A stretch of 54,910 nt of DNA from Clostridium puniceum (lineage in GTDB: Bacteria; Bacillota; Clostridia; Clostridiales; Clostridiaceae), in contig NZ_LZZM01000177.1 of the NCBI RefSeq assembly GCF_002006345.1, forward strand, positions 1 through 54,910, in the 5' to 3' direction. Below, one piece after another: positions 26,029 to 33,899 of this stretch (position 1 is the first letter of the stretch; the number at the start of each line of letters is the position of its first letter). Under the pieces are notes generated by a model. That model made no database searches. It saw only the letters and a program-made list of their open reading frames with translations, and had not been told where the DNA came from. The position numbers and the translations under genes are program-made.

Positions 26029-26727
26029 CTAATTATCATACCCGTAAGATTTTCTAATTAAATTAAAGTGCTCCTTCATGGCATTACACACTTTTGATTC
26101 ATCCCTACATTTCAAAGCTCTAAGTAAATTTTCATGTATTTCCAATAGACTTTCTTTAGTATTCCCTTCATGTAAAATCTGCATTCTAGATTTTTGAATA
26201 AATTCATCCATAAGCTGGGATATAACATCAAGGACATTTATTAACAATACATTTCGTGAAGCTTTTGCAATTAAGTAATGAAACTTAATATCCAATTCAA
26301 GACTTTCCTCTTCACTTCCTGCAATATACATTCTATCTACTATTGCAGTCAAAAGTGCAAGTTCATTATCTTCTATATTTTCAGCTGATAATTTGGCACA
26401 TTGTAATTCTAATGTTTCTCTTAAGTCATACATTTCCTTAACAGAACTTTCCTGTAGCATAAACATTACTGAAAGAGGCTCAAATAACGAATTATCAAAG
26501 TTAGTTTTTATGTAATTCCCAGCTCCCTGCTTGCTTTCTACCAAACCAACCACCTCTAAGGCTCTTATTGCCTCCCTTACTGATGTTCGCGACACACCAA
26601 TTGATTCTGCCATTTCTCTTTCTGATGGTAATCTATCTCCCTTTTTGATTTCTCCACTTTTTATTTTACTTTTAATTTGTTCTATAACTTGATCATATAC
26701 TTTTGTAGTTTTATTAGGTGCTAACAT
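26029..26727 (-). CDS. GntR-family (FadR/LldR subfamily) regulator of the lactate operon
   Basis: A 232-residue regulator. Residues ~10-75 are a GntR winged helix (GDRLPSEREMAESIGVSRTS, then AIRALEVVGLVESKQGAG). The C-terminal FCD domain is all-helical with the metal/ligand-binding residues in LDIKFHYLIAKAS and MKEHFNLI. It is expected to bind lactate or a related hydroxyacid and to release the TGGTACTACCA operator 170 bp downstream. ATG follows AAGGGAG. It is transcribed in the same direction as the operon but separated from it by its own terminator. Confidence 0.88.
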   Translation of the reverse strand: MLAPNKTTKVYDQVIEQIKSKIKSGEIKKGDRLPSEREMAESIGVSRTSVREAIRALEVVGLVESKQGAGNYIKTNFDNSLFEPLSVMFMLQESSVKEMYDLRETLELQCAKLSAENIEDNELALLTAIVDRMYIAGSEEESLELDIKFHYLIAKASRNVLLINVLDVISQLMDEFIQKSRMQILHEGNTKESLLEIHENLLRALKCRDESKVCNAMKEHFNLIRKSYGYDN

Positions 26728-26890
26728 ATATATCTCCCTTATTTCTTTATTTTTAATTAAAATATATATATTACTATATCATAATCTTTTAATAATTTAA
26801 AAAGAACATATTAGTTTACGTACTAACTGAAAATGGATATGATGCTCCTAAATTAATGGGCTTTCCGGTTTCTTTTTATATGCCATAGTT

Positions 26891-28111
26891 TTAGATATTC
26901 ACATGAAATTTCTCACCTTTACAATATACATGCTTTGTAATTGCTGCTAAAGTAAATAAAACTACAAATGCAATTACTAAAAATACTGAAATCATCCCTA
27001 CTACTCCACTCCATCCATATAGGGACCAAAACCTTCCACCACTAGTTCCACCTACACTAGAACCAACATAGTAAAATAATAAATATAGAGAAGATGCTTG
27101 TGCCTTGTCATGGGTTGATATTTTGCCAATCCAGCTACTGACAATTGAATGTCCTGCAAAAAATCCGAAGGTTAAAGCTGCTATGCCTAAAATCTTCAAA
27201 AATAGGTTTCCATTTAAAGTTATACTTATTCCAAACAACATTATAACTAATGACACTAATAGAATTTTATATTGTCCATGTTTATCAGCTAACCGTCCCA
27301 TAAATGTAGAGCTGAAAGTTCCAACAATATAAATTACAAAAATAAAACTCACTAAGGTTTGGCTAAGATTATATGGAGGCTCAACTAATTGATAACCAAT
27401 ATAATTATATAAGGATACAAAACTTCCCATAATTAAAAAACCAATGCAATATAAGCAAAGAAGTTTTGGATTTTTTAAGTGATTCACACTGGATTTTATA
27501 AGTTTTTTAACCTCAAAAGTTCTTGCTTCAAAATGTTTTGACTTAGGCAGCTTAAACCAAAATAAAAAGCTGGCCATAAGGCTTAAAATGCCAATACATC
27601 CTAAAGCTAATCTCCAATTAAAAAAGTCTGTAATAACCCCTATTATAATACGTCCACTCATTCCTCCAATGGAATTACCACTAATATATAAGCCCATGAC
27701 CATTCCCAAGCTTGACTTATCAACTTCTTCGCTAATGTAAGCCATAGCTATAGCAGGTAATCCTGCCAAAACAAAACCCTGTAAACACCTTATAACAAGC
27801 AGACTGCTAAAATTAGGAACAAAAGCTGATAACACAGCAAGTATTGATGTGGCAAAAAGAGAAAAGCACATAATTGGCTTACGTCCTAGAACCTCAGATA
27901 TTGATCCAAAAAGCAACATGCTTATTGCTAAAGTACAGGTTGTAACTGATAATGATAAACTAGCAACTGTAGGAGATACCCCAAATTCTTTTGATAAAAA
28001 CGGCATCAATGGCTGCGTACAGTACAAAATTGCAAAAGTATTAAAGCCACCAGCAAATAGCGCCATACTAGTCAAGTGAAATTCTCTGGTGCCTTTTTCA
28101 ATATAACTCAT
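26891..28111 (-). CDS. MFS transporter (YnfM-like drug/sugar exporter family)
   Basis: A 406-residue membrane protein with 12 hydrophobic segments. The loop 2-3 MFS motif appears as GSISEVLGRKPIM and its second-half counterpart as GRLADKHGQYKIL. The N-terminus (YCTQPLMPFLSKEFGVSPTV) and the overall pattern resemble E. coli YnfM-type exporters. The substrate is unknown. ATG follows GGAGTG at 8 bp. It lies between the lactate regulator and a cluster of dead gene fragments; the upstream 150 bp are AT-rich with no clear operator. Confidence 0.85.
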   Translation of the reverse strand: MSYIEKGTREFHLTSMALFAGGFNTFAILYCTQPLMPFLSKEFGVSPTVASLSLSVTTCTLAISMLLFGSISEVLGRKPIMCFSLFATSILAVLSAFVPNFSSLLVIRCLQGFVLAGLPAIAMAYISEEVDKSSLGMVMGLYISGNSIGGMSGRIIIGVITDFFNWRLALGCIGILSLMASFLFWFKLPKSKHFEARTFEVKKLIKSSVNHLKNPKLLCLYCIGFLIMGSFVSLYNYIGYQLVEPPYNLSQTLVSFIFVIYIVGTFSSTFMGRLADKHGQYKILLVSLVIMLFGISITLNGNLFLKILGIAALTFGFFAGHSIVSSWIGKISTHDKAQASSLYLLFYYVGSSVGGTSGGRFWSLYGWSGVVGMISVFLVIAFVVLFTLAAITKHVYCKGEKFHVNI

Positions 28112-28258
28112 AATTGTTCACTCCAAACTTAATCCTATGCTGATAAAAAATAACTATTATAATTTTAGCACAATCCTAAATACATTTAATTTAGAAATAA
28201 GTTCTATTATTTCATATCTCCTCATGATAACGTTTGTAGTTTAAAATTACAATCTTTC

Positions 28259-28387
28259 TTATAATATTTCAATATTTATCTTTTTCATAGGATTATTGCA
28301 AACTACCCCCATACCTTTTACAATTGAATTAATAATTTTTTTAGTTGTACCTGTTGGTGAAAAATATATAGTTGTTGATAAATTTTC
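28259..28387 (-). pseudogene. N-terminal remnant of a flavodoxin-domain (EFR1-type) protein
   Basis: The frame reads LSTTIYFSPTGTTKKIINSI then VKGMGVVCNNPMKKINIEIL before TAA. SPTGTTKK is the FMN phosphate-binding loop of flavodoxin-like proteins, in the form used by EFR1-type ferredoxin-flavodoxin fusions. No start codon precedes it and nothing of the remainder survives. Confidence 0.6.
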
Positions 28388-28407
28388 TTAATGCTTATAT
28401 ATAAATA

Positions 28408-28617
28408 TTATCTATATTCTATTTTACCATCAGGATATTGTGCAAATCTTCCTTTTTTTCTTGGATGAACAAAATCATCACGTTCCCATGGCCATCCTCC
28501 AAAGCCAGTGCTTCTATAATCAGCAAAAGCATCCTTAATTTCTTTATCAGATGTCATTACAAAAGGCCCATAACTTATAACAGGTTCTCCCTCTAAAAGC
28601 AGCAGACAGCTTTCCAT
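28408..28617 (-). pseudogene. C-terminal remnant of a pirin-family protein
   Basis: About 69 codons remain, with GEPVISYGPFVMTSDKEIKD then FADYRSTGFGGWPWE, which is the C-terminal cupin end of pirins. Pirins have about 280 residues; the metal-binding N-terminal cupin is missing. An ATG is present but has no ribosome binding site, and a hairpin sits directly upstream where the rest of the gene should be. Confidence 0.75.
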
Positions 28618-28635
28618 TTGACCATTTTTTATTTC

Positions 28636-28663
28636 TATTTGAGAAGCAAACGCTTCTCAAATA
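28636..28663. repeat. 12-bp-stem hairpin at the broken end of the pirin fragment
   Basis: TATTTGAGAAGC and its complement flank a 4-nt loop, AAAC. It marks the point where pirin homology ends, so it may be linked to the deletion. The remaining bases to 28888 show no gene. Confidence 0.6.
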
Positions 28664-28813
28664 ACATTATGATCTTTTCAAAATACTTTTCCCAATTCTA
28701 AATTAAAAGGAATTATAAAATTCAGAAAAGACCCTTTAAGATCTTGAGGAAATGTTTACGACAATGGAAATATTTAATTTAAAACAACTACTTATTTTGA
28801 TAATAAATTAGAA

Positions 28814-28845
28814 GGCCGTCTATCTTTTTAAGCAATAAACGGCTT
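28814..28845 (-). terminator. Weak terminator after the hydroxyacid dehydrogenase gene
   Basis: AAG-GCCGT and ACGGC-TT pair around a ~19-nt loop some 45 bp past the stop codon. The U tract is weak. Confidence 0.35.
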
Positions 28846-28888
28846 ATTTGAAATCTTAGCAAAAATTCTTCATCATTTTTCTATAATA

Positions 28889-29845
28889 TTAGTGAACAAT
28901 ATTAATAGGACTTCCCTTTATAAATCCTTCAATGTTATCAGCCAATAGATTTGTAAGTCTTTGTCTTGACTCAAGGCATCTCCAGCCTATATGTGGAGTA
29001 AGAATAACATTCTTCATATTAAAAAGTGGATTATTTAATTCTGGAGGTTCCTGTTCCTGAACATCAAGGGCTGCACCTGAGATTTTTTTATTCCTAAGGG
29101 CTTCAATTAAATCAAGTTCATTGATAATAGCACCCCTTGAAGTATTTATAATACAAGCTTGTGGCTTCATAAGTTCTAATGTGGACTTATTAATAAGATG
29201 CTTTGTATCAGTCGTCAAAGGACAGTGCAAAGTGATAAAATCACACTCTTTAAGAAGCTCTTTAAGACTAACAAATTTAATAGTTGAATCCCCTAAATCT
29301 TTGGGAGTTCTGCTGTATACAAGTATGTTCATTCCTAAAGCTTTAGCTACTTTTATTACCTGCTGACCAATAGCTCCAGCGCCAATAACTCCAAGAGTTT
29401 TATTTTGTATTTCAAAGTGAGGCACTTGAAGATACTTAGTAAAGTTATCATAATTTTTATTTTCAATCATCCTTTGCTGCTCTGATAATGATGAAGTTAA
29501 GTTCAATATAAATGTAATAACTAACTGAGCTACTGCTTCACTACTATAGCCTGGCACATTACATACAAATATATTTTTTTCTTTTGCAGCTTCAAGATCA
29601 ATATTATTATAACCAGTACCAGCTTCACATATTAATTTAACACAAGGAGGAAATTTCTCAATTAAATCTCTTCCAATTATCATCTCTTTAGTAATTACTA
29701 TTCCTTGGTCCTTAACTCTCTCTAAAATTTCCTCATTACTACTATCTTCATATTTAGTAACTTTGCCCAACTTATCTAGTAATGAAAAATCCAGTTTGTT
29801 ATCAAAATTTATTTTGCTTGAATTAAGAAATACAATATTATTCAT
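28889..29845 (-). CDS. D-isomer-specific 2-hydroxyacid dehydrogenase
   Basis: A 318-residue NAD(P)-dependent enzyme. The Rossmann motif is LGVIGAGAIGQQVIKVAKAL. The catalytic triad is visible as R in NTSRGAIINE, E in DVQEQEPP and H in TPHIGWRC. It reduces a 2-keto acid to a D-2-hydroxyacid or the reverse; glycerate/hydroxypyruvate-type activity is the closest guess, but the substrate is not defined. The ATG (MNNIVFLNSS) follows GGGGAG; a TTG 12 bp upstream overlaps this site and is less likely. It appears to be a single gene. It is not part of the lactate operon, but could supply or consume D-hydroxyacids used by LctD. Confidence 0.88.
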   Translation of the reverse strand: MNNIVFLNSSKINFDNKLDFSLLDKLGKVTKYEDSSNEEILERVKDQGIVITKEMIIGRDLIEKFPPCVKLICEAGTGYNNIDLEAAKEKNIFVCNVPGYSSEAVAQLVITFILNLTSSLSEQQRMIENKNYDNFTKYLQVPHFEIQNKTLGVIGAGAIGQQVIKVAKALGMNILVYSRTPKDLGDSTIKFVSLKELLKECDFITLHCPLTTDTKHLINKSTLELMKPQACIINTSRGAIINELDLIEALRNKKISGAALDVQEQEPPELNNPLFNMKNVILTPHIGWRCLESRQRLTNLLADNIEGFIKGSPINIVH

Positions 29846-29912
29846 TTTTCTCCCCAACTTTCCTTATAATGTAATTCTATAATAGCATAATATAAGTTAA
29901 AAAAGGAGATGT

Positions 29913-30139
29913 GATAAAGTTTATCTTGCCCTCTTTGATGTAATATTAAAAAAGATGATGAAGATGTACGATATAGCAAAAACATAATTCAACCAGACAT
30001 ATCAGTTATATGTGATAAAAGTAAATTGACTGATAAAGGTTGCAACGTTTCTCAAGATGTAACTAGTTTTTCATTTGTTGGTGAGGCTATTCATTATTAT
30101 TATTATTATTATGAATACCTTAAAAATAGCAGCGTATAA
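29913..30139 (+). pseudogene. Uma2-family endonuclease remnant, copy 2
   Basis: The frame DKVYLALFDVIL loses one base in an A run (29948-29953) and continues DDEDVRYSKNIIQPDISVIC, DKSKLTDKGCNVS and SFSFVGEAIHYYYYYYEYLK before TAA. It covers the middle of Uma2, after which about 40 residues appear to be deleted before the end. Residues FDVIL and IQPDISVICDK are shared with copy 1 at 18769. A seven-unit TAT microsatellite (around 30093-30113) encodes the tyrosine run. Confidence 0.75.
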
Positions 30140-30172
30140 AATATGGCTTACCTTTAACAGCAAGCCATATTT
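30139..30172 (+). terminator. Terminator-like hairpin after Uma2 remnant 2
   Basis: AAATATGGCTT and its complement form an 11-bp stem with a 12-nt loop directly at the remnant's stop codon. The dead gene has kept its terminator. The following 300 bp up to the ABC-F leader show no convincing gene. Confidence 0.65.
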
Positions 30173-30491
30173 ATCATTTAATAATTGTTATCCTAAATAA
30201 GAAAAATATGAATTTAATGAACTACTCCAATTATTTCATGTTCTTTTTCCCAGATACCAATTTTTTGAGGATAGAACATTTGACAACATAGATGCTTAGA
30301 AAAGGAGTCCCATACTACCTTGCGACAACTATTTATTTCAATATTAGATTTCGCAAAGCAACCAAAAAAACAACTAATTTTTCCACATCATTTTCTTTTA
30401 TCAAAAAGATTAGCTTTTGCTTTTTAATTGAAATTAGCCGAAAAAAATGTTATGCTTTAAGCGGTAAACCAAAATAGAATATCGGTACTAC

Positions 30492-30557
30492 ATAATCTTC
30501 CAAGTTATAAAATCATGAAGATTATATATATTGAAGAGCTTATTTTTATAGGCTCTT
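30492..30557 (+). promoter_or_regulatory. Possible leader hairpins upstream of the ABC-F gene
   Basis: ATAATCTTC and its complement make a 9-bp stem (30492-30500 / 30517-30525). A second weak stem, AAGAGC/GCTCTT, is followed by TTTC (30534-30557), 26 bp before the start codon. ABC-F genes are often controlled by attenuation in their leaders, so these could be such elements. The stems are short and no convincing leader peptide was found. Confidence 0.3.
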
Positions 30558-30583
30558 TTCAAATGATAAAGCGAGGTAATAAT

Positions 30584-32323
30584 ATGATAAAAGTTGATAA
30601 CTTATCCTACTCATTTCCGCAAAAAGATCTATATAATAAAATTTCATTTACGCTTCAAGATGATCAACATTGCGCTTTTATAGGAACAAGTGGTAGTGGA
30701 AAAAGTACACTAATAGATATACTTATGGATCCAGAAAAATATATGTTCGATGGTAAATTAGAGATAGATCCCGATTGTAGAATTGGATATGTAAGTCAGT
30801 TCTCACAAGTAGACAAAACAAAAGAAACTACAGTTTTCGAATATATAGGGGAAGAATTTATTAAGCTGCAAGATGAAATAGCCTCTATTTGTACTGAAAT
30901 GGAAACATCTTCAGATATTGATACTTTACTAATAAAGTACCAACAAGCTTTAGAATCACTTGATGCAATTGGTGGCGATGATTTCGAAAGCAACCTTATT
31001 AAGAAACTAAATCTTGCAAACCTAAATAAGCTTAAAGATCTAATGGTATCTGAACTTAGTGGTGGAGAGTTTAAACTTATTCAAGTTATTAAGGAAATGC
31101 TTAATAGTCCAGACTTAATGATTATGGATGAACCAGATGTGTTTTTAGACTTTGAAAACCTTAATTCTCTTAAAAATCTAATTAATTCTCATAAGGGAAT
31201 GATGTTAATTATTACACACAACAGATATTTATTGAATCATTGTTTTAATAAAATTATTCACCTTGAAAATATGGAACTCCAAGAGTTTGATGGAAGATAT
31301 ATTGATTATAATTTCACATTACTTCAAACTAAAATTGAGTTGCAAGAATTAGCTATTGCTGATGATGATGAAATTAAGAGAAACGAGCACATAATCAAGA
31401 AACTAAGAGATAGAGCAGAAATTACAGGTGAAACTTCTGCTGGAAAATATCTAAAAGCTAGAATGAAATTTCAAGAAAGATTAGAAGCGCGTAGAATTAA
31501 AACACCATTTGTAGAGATTAAACAACCAGGCATCCGTTTAGTTACTAATAATAAAATCGAAGAAACCATTGCTTTAAACGTTACTGATTACAGTACTAGC
31601 TTTGATGAGATGCTTTTAGAAAATGTTAGTTTTGAGATTAAATCTACTGATAAAGTAGCTCTTGTAGGTTCAAATGGTACTGGTAAAACGACTTTACTTA
31701 GAGACATCTTTAAAAATAATCACGATTCTATTGAAATAAATTCTTACATTGAAGTAGCTTATTTATCTCAACTTCAAGGAGAAATACTAACTGAGTCTAA
31801 TACAATACTTGAAGAATTCTTAGATGCAGGATTTGAAACTTATGAAGAGATTAGCTCATATATTTCAAACTATGATTTTGACGAAGAAATCATAAACCAA
31901 AGGATAGAATCTTTATCTGGTGGAGAAAAGAATATATTGCAATTGGCTAAAATTTCTGCAAGTAAAGCAAACATGTTGCTTCTCGATGAGCCAACAAGTC
32001 ATTTAGACACCTATTCGCAAATAGCGCTTGAAAAAGCCATAAAAAATTATAAAGGTGCGATTCTAATGATTTCTCATGATTACTATTCTATAATAAACTG
32101 TATGGATTATGTTTTAATCATTGAGGATAAGACAATTAGAAAAATGAATATGCGAAAATTTAGAAGGATGATTTATACGAAGTTTTTTGATAAAGACTAT
32201 TTAGAAATTGAACAAAAGAAAAAATCAGTTGAAACGAAAATAGAATTGGCTTTACAACGTACTGATTTTGAGCTTGCTAAAATTTTATCTGAAGAGTTAG
32301 AATCGCTGATTAAGTTACTTTAA
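30584..32323 (+). CDS. ABC-F family ATPase (ribosome-associated, possible antibiotic-protection type)
   Basis: A 579-residue protein with two ABC ATPase domains and no membrane segments. The first domain has Walker A GTSGSGKST, signature LSGGEFK and Walker B LMIMDEPDVFLD. The second has GSNGTGKTT, SLSGGEKN and LLLDEPTSHLD. The linker between them (~residues 250-320) is helical and charged and would contact the ribosomal E/P sites. Some ABC-F proteins protect ribosomes from lincosamides, pleuromutilins or streptogramins and others tune translation; the subtype cannot be assigned here. The start chosen is MIKVDNLSYSF after GCGAGG; an upstream in-frame ATG at 30515 lies within the leader. Confidence 0.85.
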   Translation: MIKVDNLSYSFPQKDLYNKISFTLQDDQHCAFIGTSGSGKSTLIDILMDPEKYMFDGKLEIDPDCRIGYVSQFSQVDKTKETTVFEYIGEEFIKLQDEIASICTEMETSSDIDTLLIKYQQALESLDAIGGDDFESNLIKKLNLANLNKLKDLMVSELSGGEFKLIQVIKEMLNSPDLMIMDEPDVFLDFENLNSLKNLINSHKGMMLIITHNRYLLNHCFNKIIHLENMELQEFDGRYIDYNFTLLQTKIELQELAIADDDEIKRNEHIIKKLRDRAEITGETSAGKYLKARMKFQERLEARRIKTPFVEIKQPGIRLVTNNKIEETIALNVTDYSTSFDEMLLENVSFEIKSTDKVALVGSNGTGKTTLLRDIFKNNHDSIEINSYIEVAYLSQLQGEILTESNTILEEFLDAGFETYEEISSYISNYDFDEEIINQRIESLSGGEKNILQLAKISASKANMLLLDEPTSHLDTYSQIALEKAIKNYKGAILMISHDYYSIINCMDYVLIIEDKTIRKMNMRKFRRMIYTKFFDKDYLEIEQKKKSVETKIELALQRTDFELAKILSEELESLIKLL

Positions 32324-32338
32324 CTCTTATATTTTTTA

Positions 32339-32390
32339 CTGGGGCGTTAATAAAATTGTAAATAAATCCACAATTTTGTTAACGCCCCAG
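32339..32390. repeat. 21-bp-arm inverted repeat after the ABC-F gene
   Basis: The GC-rich base CTGGGGCGTTAA and its complement extend through AAAATTGT with one mismatch, and the loop is 10 nt. It begins 15 bp past the stop codon, as a terminator would, but no U tract follows on either strand. It is unusually GC-rich for this DNA. Confidence 0.65.
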
Positions 32391-32585
32391 CAGGTTATAC
32401 AAAACAATAATTTTTATAAAATATTTATCGTCTATCCCATGATGTTATATACTATTTTATGATACATGAAGAATTCAAAGTTAAAGTATCATATGATCAA
32501 TATAATCCCATAGTCTCAATTAAAATACTTGAAACTATTGAGTTAAAATCATAGTTTAGTAATAATGCTACATTCCTATAAAAAA

Positions 32586-32960
32586 CTAAATATTTTTAAT
32601 ATCTTCAAAATTGAATTGTGGAAATAAATATAGCAGTTCCTCATGGATTTTATGACTTACTTTCCCTTGCTCAGTAAATCTAGAATAAATTTCTTTCTTG
32701 TTATCTGGCTTCTGGTAGCTTTCGATAAAGCCTTTTTCTATGAGCTTCTTAGTTATTTTACTTATGGCTCTTCTAGTCATATAAAAGGACTCCGCAAGTT
32801 TCATCACATTGGAATCTACATTTCTTCCAATGTATTCGATACAATGTACTTTAGAAGACTTATACCCCTTAAGACTGTCTTCCATCTTAAGCTTATTAAG
32901 CTAAGTCATCTTGTTAAATAAGCCCCTGAAATCCATTTTGACCTGTTCTTTTTTGTTCAT
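32586..32960 (-). pseudogene. MarR-family regulator with an in-frame stop
   Basis: GGAGG precedes an ATG at 32960 that opens MNKKEQVKMDFRGLFNKMT, followed by TAG (32903-32901). The same frame then continues KMEDSLKGYKSSKVHCIEYI, NVMKLAESFYMTRRAISKIT (the recognition helix) and GFIESYQKPDNKKEIYSRFT (the wing). The C-terminal dimerisation helix is also shortened, ending FPQFNFEDIKNI. Without readthrough the gene gives only a 19-residue peptide. Restart at an internal ATG would lack the first helix and has no ribosome binding site. Confidence 0.75.
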
Positions 32961-33068
32961 GGTATGTCTCCTCCCTGCCGTTGGTACATTAACAATATTA
33001 TATTAAATTCTTGTTTCTATTTCAACAATATTGCCTTCCTCTTGTAATTTAGCTTCTAAGACATAAAT

Positions 33069-33563
33069 CTAGGTTACATTTAATTTTGCCTTGATTTCTT
33101 CAAAACAAAAGTTTTTCCCAGGACATTCTGTATTTGCTACATCCTTATGCCTTTTTAAATCCTTAATATTGTATTTTTTAATTAGATATTTTGATAATGC
33201 AAGAAGACTACTCATTTGTTTTGGAGTTAATTGTTCAATATTAAAATTTCCTTCTAAAGCAATACCAAAGGCTCTATCATTTACGCAAGTGGCATGAGCA
33301 CCTACTGCATCTTCTGGTCTCCCTCTATATATGGTGCCATCTTTTCTTATATAAAAATGGTAACCTATACCTGCCCAGCCTCTTTTCTTATGCATTTCAT
33401 CTATTTTTTGAGGAGTAAAATTAGTTTCTACAGTATGATGATATACTATCATGCTAGGCTTTAAATTATGTTGCAAAGGTTGTGCCCATGTATATGATAC
33501 TTCATTAATTTGGGGCATTTTATATAAAATTTTATCTCTTATATTTTTTAATTCAGCTCTCAT
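33069..33563 (-). CDS. N-acetylmuramoyl-L-alanine amidase (Amidase_2/PGRP fold)
   Basis: A 164-residue zinc amidase that cleaves the bond between MurNAc and L-alanine in peptidoglycan. The ligands are H42 or H43 in VYHHT, H139 in KRHKDV and C147 in TECPGK, with Y69 of GYHFYIRKDG and K140 near the active site. There is no signal peptide and no cell-wall-binding domain, so it resembles phage-type endolysins or intracellular recycling enzymes. The ribosome binding site is weak (AGGAAT). The codons for NEVSYTWAQPLQHNL form the source-like copy of the 46-bp dispersed repeat that also occurs in two intergenic regions. Confidence 0.88.
   Translation of the reverse strand: MRAELKNIRDKILYKMPQINEVSYTWAQPLQHNLKPSMIVYHHTVETNFTPQKIDEMHKKRGWAGIGYHFYIRKDGTIYRGRPEDAVGAHATCVNDRAFGIALEGNFNIEQLTPKQMSSLLALSKYLIKKYNIKDLKRHKDVANTECPGKNFCFEEIKAKLNVT
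33464..33509. repeat. Dispersed repeat, copy 3 (inside the amidase gene)
   Basis: It differs at one base in 46 from 18565-18610 and at one in the shared 34 bp from 6347-6380. Here it is in frame and encodes a conserved-looking part of the protein, so this is the likely parental copy. Confidence 0.8.
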
Positions 33564-33686
33564 AACTATTCCTAATTCATTAATATAATTAAACTATATG
33601 TTTTTTATTTTATTTTTGATACTAGGAGCATAAGCCTATCCTTCATAATTGCATATTTAAAGAAGATATAAGCAGGAAATATGATA

Positions 33687-33896
33687 TTAATATCCTTCAC
33701 CATACTGCTTAGGAAATTTCCCTTTTGCTTCTATAAGCATAGGCTTTAAAGTGACTGGTGCTTCCTCGTTATATTCCACAAGCTCTACATAAAACTCCAT
33801 TTTCTCTATTCTAAATTAATTTGGAAAAAAGTTTTTATTGAATCTTCATATCTGCATTTTGCTCCAACAATTAGTTCTAATTCTCTCCAAACTCCC
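33687..33896 (-). pseudogene. Decayed second copy of the pRiA4b ORF-3-like gene
   Basis: The upstream part reads ELELIVGAKCRYEDSIKTFF, matching ELELIDGAKGRYEDSIKSFS of the intact gene at 13356-14552. After a stop, MEFYVELVEYNEEAPVTLKP and IEAKGKFPKQYGEGY match its last 37 residues. About 140 residues between the two pieces are deleted, and the N-terminal half is gone. Confidence 0.85.
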
Positions 33897-33899
33897 CTT

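Noticed and set aside
30093..30113. Possible CRISPR or tandem-repeat array (TAT units)
   Set aside because: It is a simple trinucleotide microsatellite inside a Uma2 remnant. No spaced direct repeats were seen anywhere in the window.
30292..30477. 61-codon open frame upstream of ABC-F as a leader peptide
   Set aside because: It has no proper ribosome binding site, the composition is not protein-like, and it ends about 100 bp before the ABC-F start.
32339..32390. Rho-independent terminator of ABC-F
   Set aside because: The position fits but there is no U tract on either strand, so it is listed only as an inverted repeat.
32461..32553. 31-codon plus-strand frame (MIHEEFKVKVSYDQYNPIVS...)
   Set aside because: The peptide looks protein-like but has no ribosome binding site, no neighbour and no family; it may be another stump, with too little left to call.
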